Positions 6,333 through 7,684 of a stretch of DNA of 7,684 bases are shown piece after piece. The position numbers and the translations under genes were made by a program. Origin of the DNA: Oscillibacter sp. (lineage in GTDB: Bacteria; Bacillota; Clostridia; Oscillospirales; Oscillospiraceae); the NCBI GenBank assembly GCA_003487665.1, contig DNFA01000035.1:1-7684 (forward strand), read 5' to 3'. The notes beneath the pieces were generated by a model. It worked only from the letters and a program-made list of their open reading frames with translations. It was not told the origin of the DNA and did no database searches. The stretch's first letter is position 1. Each line of letters opens with the position of its first letter.

Positions 6333-6361
6333 ATTGTAGCACATTTCGAGAGGGAAAACAA
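6333..6361 (-). promoter_or_regulatory. recG promoter (extended -10 type)
   Basis: Read on the minus strand: -35 TTGTTT (6361-6356), a 17-base spacer, and -10 TACAAT (6338-6333) preceded by TG and one base (TGC), an extended -10. Transcription would start near 6326, leaving a leader of about 23 bases. The weak -35 is offset by the extended -10. Confidence 0.75.
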
Positions 6362-6371
6362 ACAGAAAACA

Positions 6372-6427
6372 GGGGCGGACAGAGTCGTCCGCCCCTACGA
6401 CGCGGGACGTCGGGGACGCCGTCCCCT
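6372..6427. repeat. Composite palindromic repeat, short copy
   Basis: Contains module A (6372-6399) and module D (6409-6427), each identical to its counterpart at 4086-4113 and 4192-4210. The middle modules are missing; only 9 bases (6400-6408) join A and D here, against 78 in the long copy. Both copies have the same orientation, so they are direct repeats flanking recG. The copy starts 11 bases upstream of the recG -35 box. Confidence 0.88.
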
Positions 6428-6457
6428 ACGCAAGCAGCACGGCACCCTCGACAAACT

Positions 6458-6487
6458 AACAGGGGCGGCTGCGCCGCCCCTGTTTTT
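6458..6487. terminator. Hairpin terminator downstream of the FAD dehydrogenase
   Basis: A perfect 12-bp stem (6458-6469 with 6473-6484) and a 3-base loop. On the plus strand it runs into five T's (6483-6487). On the minus strand, the one that matters for the FAD gene ending at 6497, the trailing sequence is TTAGTTTGT, a weaker U-rich tail. Its first 11 bases, AACAGGGGCGG, are identical to 6368-6378 at the start of the nearby repeat copy, so the terminator may be derived from that repeat. Confidence 0.75.
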
Positions 6488-6496
6488 GTGATGCGT

Positions 6497-7684
6497 TTAT
6501 TCGTTCTCCGCCAGATAGCGCGCCACGAACACGCCGCTGGCGCTGGCGTGGGACAGGGAGTGGGTGACGCCGCTGCCGTCGCCGATGACGAACAGACCCT
6601 TGTGGGGCGTCTCCAGATGCTCGTCCAGCGCCACCTCCATGTTGTAGAACTTCACCTCCACGCCGTAGAGCAGCGTGTCGTCGCCGGCGGTGCCGGGGGC
6701 GATCTTGTCCAGGGCGTAGATCATCTCGATGATGCCGTCCAGAATGCGCTTGGGCATCACAAGGCTCAGATCGCCGGGCGTGGCGGACAGGGTGGGCGTC
6801 ATGAAGCCCTTTTCGATGCGCTTGGGGGTGCTGCGCTGGCCGCGGATCAGGTCACCGAACCGCTGGACGATCACGCCGCCGCCCAGCATGTTGCTGAGAC
6901 GGGCGATGGACTCGCCGTAGCCGTTGCTGTCGCGGAACGGCTCCGTGAAGTGCTTGGACACCAGCAGGGCGAAGTTGGTGTTCTCCGTGTGCATGGCGGG
7001 ATCCTCGTAGCTGTGGCCGTTGACGGTAACGATGCCGTTGGTGTTCTCGTTGACCACCGCGCCCCGGGGATTCATGCAGAAGGTGCGCACCTTGTCCTGG
7101 TATTTCTCGGTCTTGTAGACGATCTTGCTCTCGTACAGCTCGTCGGTGATGGGCGCGAACACCTCGGCGGGCAGCTCCACCCGCACGCCGATATCCACCC
7201 GGTTGGACTTGGTGGGGATATCCAGCGACTGGCAGACGGACTCCATCCACTTGCTGCCGCTGCGTCCCACGGAGATGATGCACTTCCGCCCGCGGAAGGC
7301 GCCCTTGTCGGTCTGCGCCTCGTAGCCGTCCTCGGTGGCGGACAGCGCCTTCACCGGCGTGAGGAAGTGGAAGTCCACGTGCTCCCGCAGCCGGGCGTAG
7401 AGATTCTCCAGCACCTTGTAGTTGATGTCCGTGCCCAGATGCCGCACGGAGGCGTCCAGCAGGTGCAGGTTGTTTTGCAGGCACAGGCGCTTGAAGCCGC
7501 TGTCGGCGGTGGAGTAGAGCTTCGTCCCCGCGCCGCCGCAGGCCACGTTGATGTCGTCCACGTAGCGCATCAGCTCCATGGCCTTCTGCTTGCCGATGTA
7601 TTCGTACAGCGTCCCGCCGAATTCGTTGGTCAGGTTGTACTTACCGTCGGAAAACGCACCCGCGCCGCCGAAGCCGTTCATGAT
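6497..7684 (-). CDS. FAD-dependent dehydrogenase of unknown role (COG2509-like), N-terminus cut off by the window edge
   Basis: The frame is open through the right edge, and 395 residues are visible. The first in-window Met is at 7681, but it is preceded in frame by ATC. The dinucleotide-binding GxGxxG segment expected at the N-terminus of such flavoproteins is absent, so the true start lies beyond the window. Counting from that Met, visible motifs are GFGGAGAFSDGKYN (3-16), IISVGRSGS (135-143) and, near the end, GLFVIGDGSGVTHSLSHASASG (362-383). The last is a typical C-terminal FAD-contacting segment of the GD type. The set of motifs matches the uncharacterised FAD-dependent dehydrogenase family annotated as NAD(FAD)-utilizing dehydrogenase. 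Substrate and pathway are unknown. No membrane segments are visible and it is probably cytoplasmic. Neighbours give no functional hint; it does not share a transcript with recG because the hairpin at 6458-6487 and the recG promoter lie between them. Confidence 0.88.
   Translation of the reverse strand: MMNGFGGAGAFSDGKYNLTNEFGGTLYEYIGKQKAMELMRYVDDINVACGGAGTKLYSTADSGFKRLCLQNNLHLLDASVRHLGTDINYKVLENLYARLREHVDFHFLTPVKALSATEDGYEAQTDKGAFRGRKCIISVGRSGSKWMESVCQSLDIPTKSNRVDIGVRVELPAEVFAPITDELYESKIVYKTEKYQDKVRTFCMNPRGAVVNENTNGIVTVNGHSYEDPAMHTENTNFALLVSKHFTEPFRDSNGYGESIARLSNMLGGGVIVQRFGDLIRGQRSTPKRIEKGFMTPTLSATPGDLSLVMPKRILDGIIEMIYALDKIAPGTAGDDTLLYGVEVKFYNMEVALDEHLETPHKGLFVIGDGSGVTHSLSHASASGVFVARYLAENE

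Overview
The window is a GC-rich bacterial chromosome segment, most likely from a gut Clostridia (Oscillospiraceae-like) Firmicute. This is inferred from strong AGGAGG-type ribosome binding sites, consensus housekeeping promoters with 17-base spacers, Rho-independent terminators with T-tracts, the style of the UvrC and RecG proteins, and short palindromic dispersed repeats. No species can be named from the sequence alone. All gene calls rest on reading the translations; no database search was possible.

Layout. Positions 48-1900 (+) hold two tightly packed genes, yqeB and selD, which are the end of a selenium-dependent molybdenum hydroxylase maturation operon whose earlier genes lie off the left edge. 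A perfect hairpin terminator (1903-1940) closes the operon and also serves the convergent uvrC (1939-3765, -). uvrC has its own promoter at 3800-3828. Divergent from it, a consensus promoter (3872-3900, +) drives what looks like a small structured RNA of about 158 nt (3907-4064) ending in a canonical terminator. Positions 4086-4210 hold a composite palindromic repeat. recG follows on the minus strand (4249-6303) with its promoter at 6333-6361. A shorter copy of the same repeat (6372-6427) and a hairpin terminator (6458-6487) separate recG from a FAD-dependent dehydrogenase of unknown role (6497 to beyond the right edge, -).

How the parts work together. SelD makes selenophosphate, and YqeB is a marker protein of the pathway that delivers selenium to the molybdenum site of certain hydroxylases, so these two act together. 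UvrC (nucleotide excision repair) and RecG (fork reversal and recombination) are housekeeping DNA repair enzymes, each with its own promoter. 

The most interesting item is the small RNA between uvrC and recG. Two hairpins each display the same loop motif, CCCCCCUUU, with a seven-C linker between them, followed by a long hairpin and a terminator. This matches the architecture of 6C RNA, a class described from Actinobacteria, but the genome here looks like a Firmicute. The C-rich loops resemble the anti-Shine-Dalgarno sequence and suggest base pairing with G-rich ribosome binding sites.
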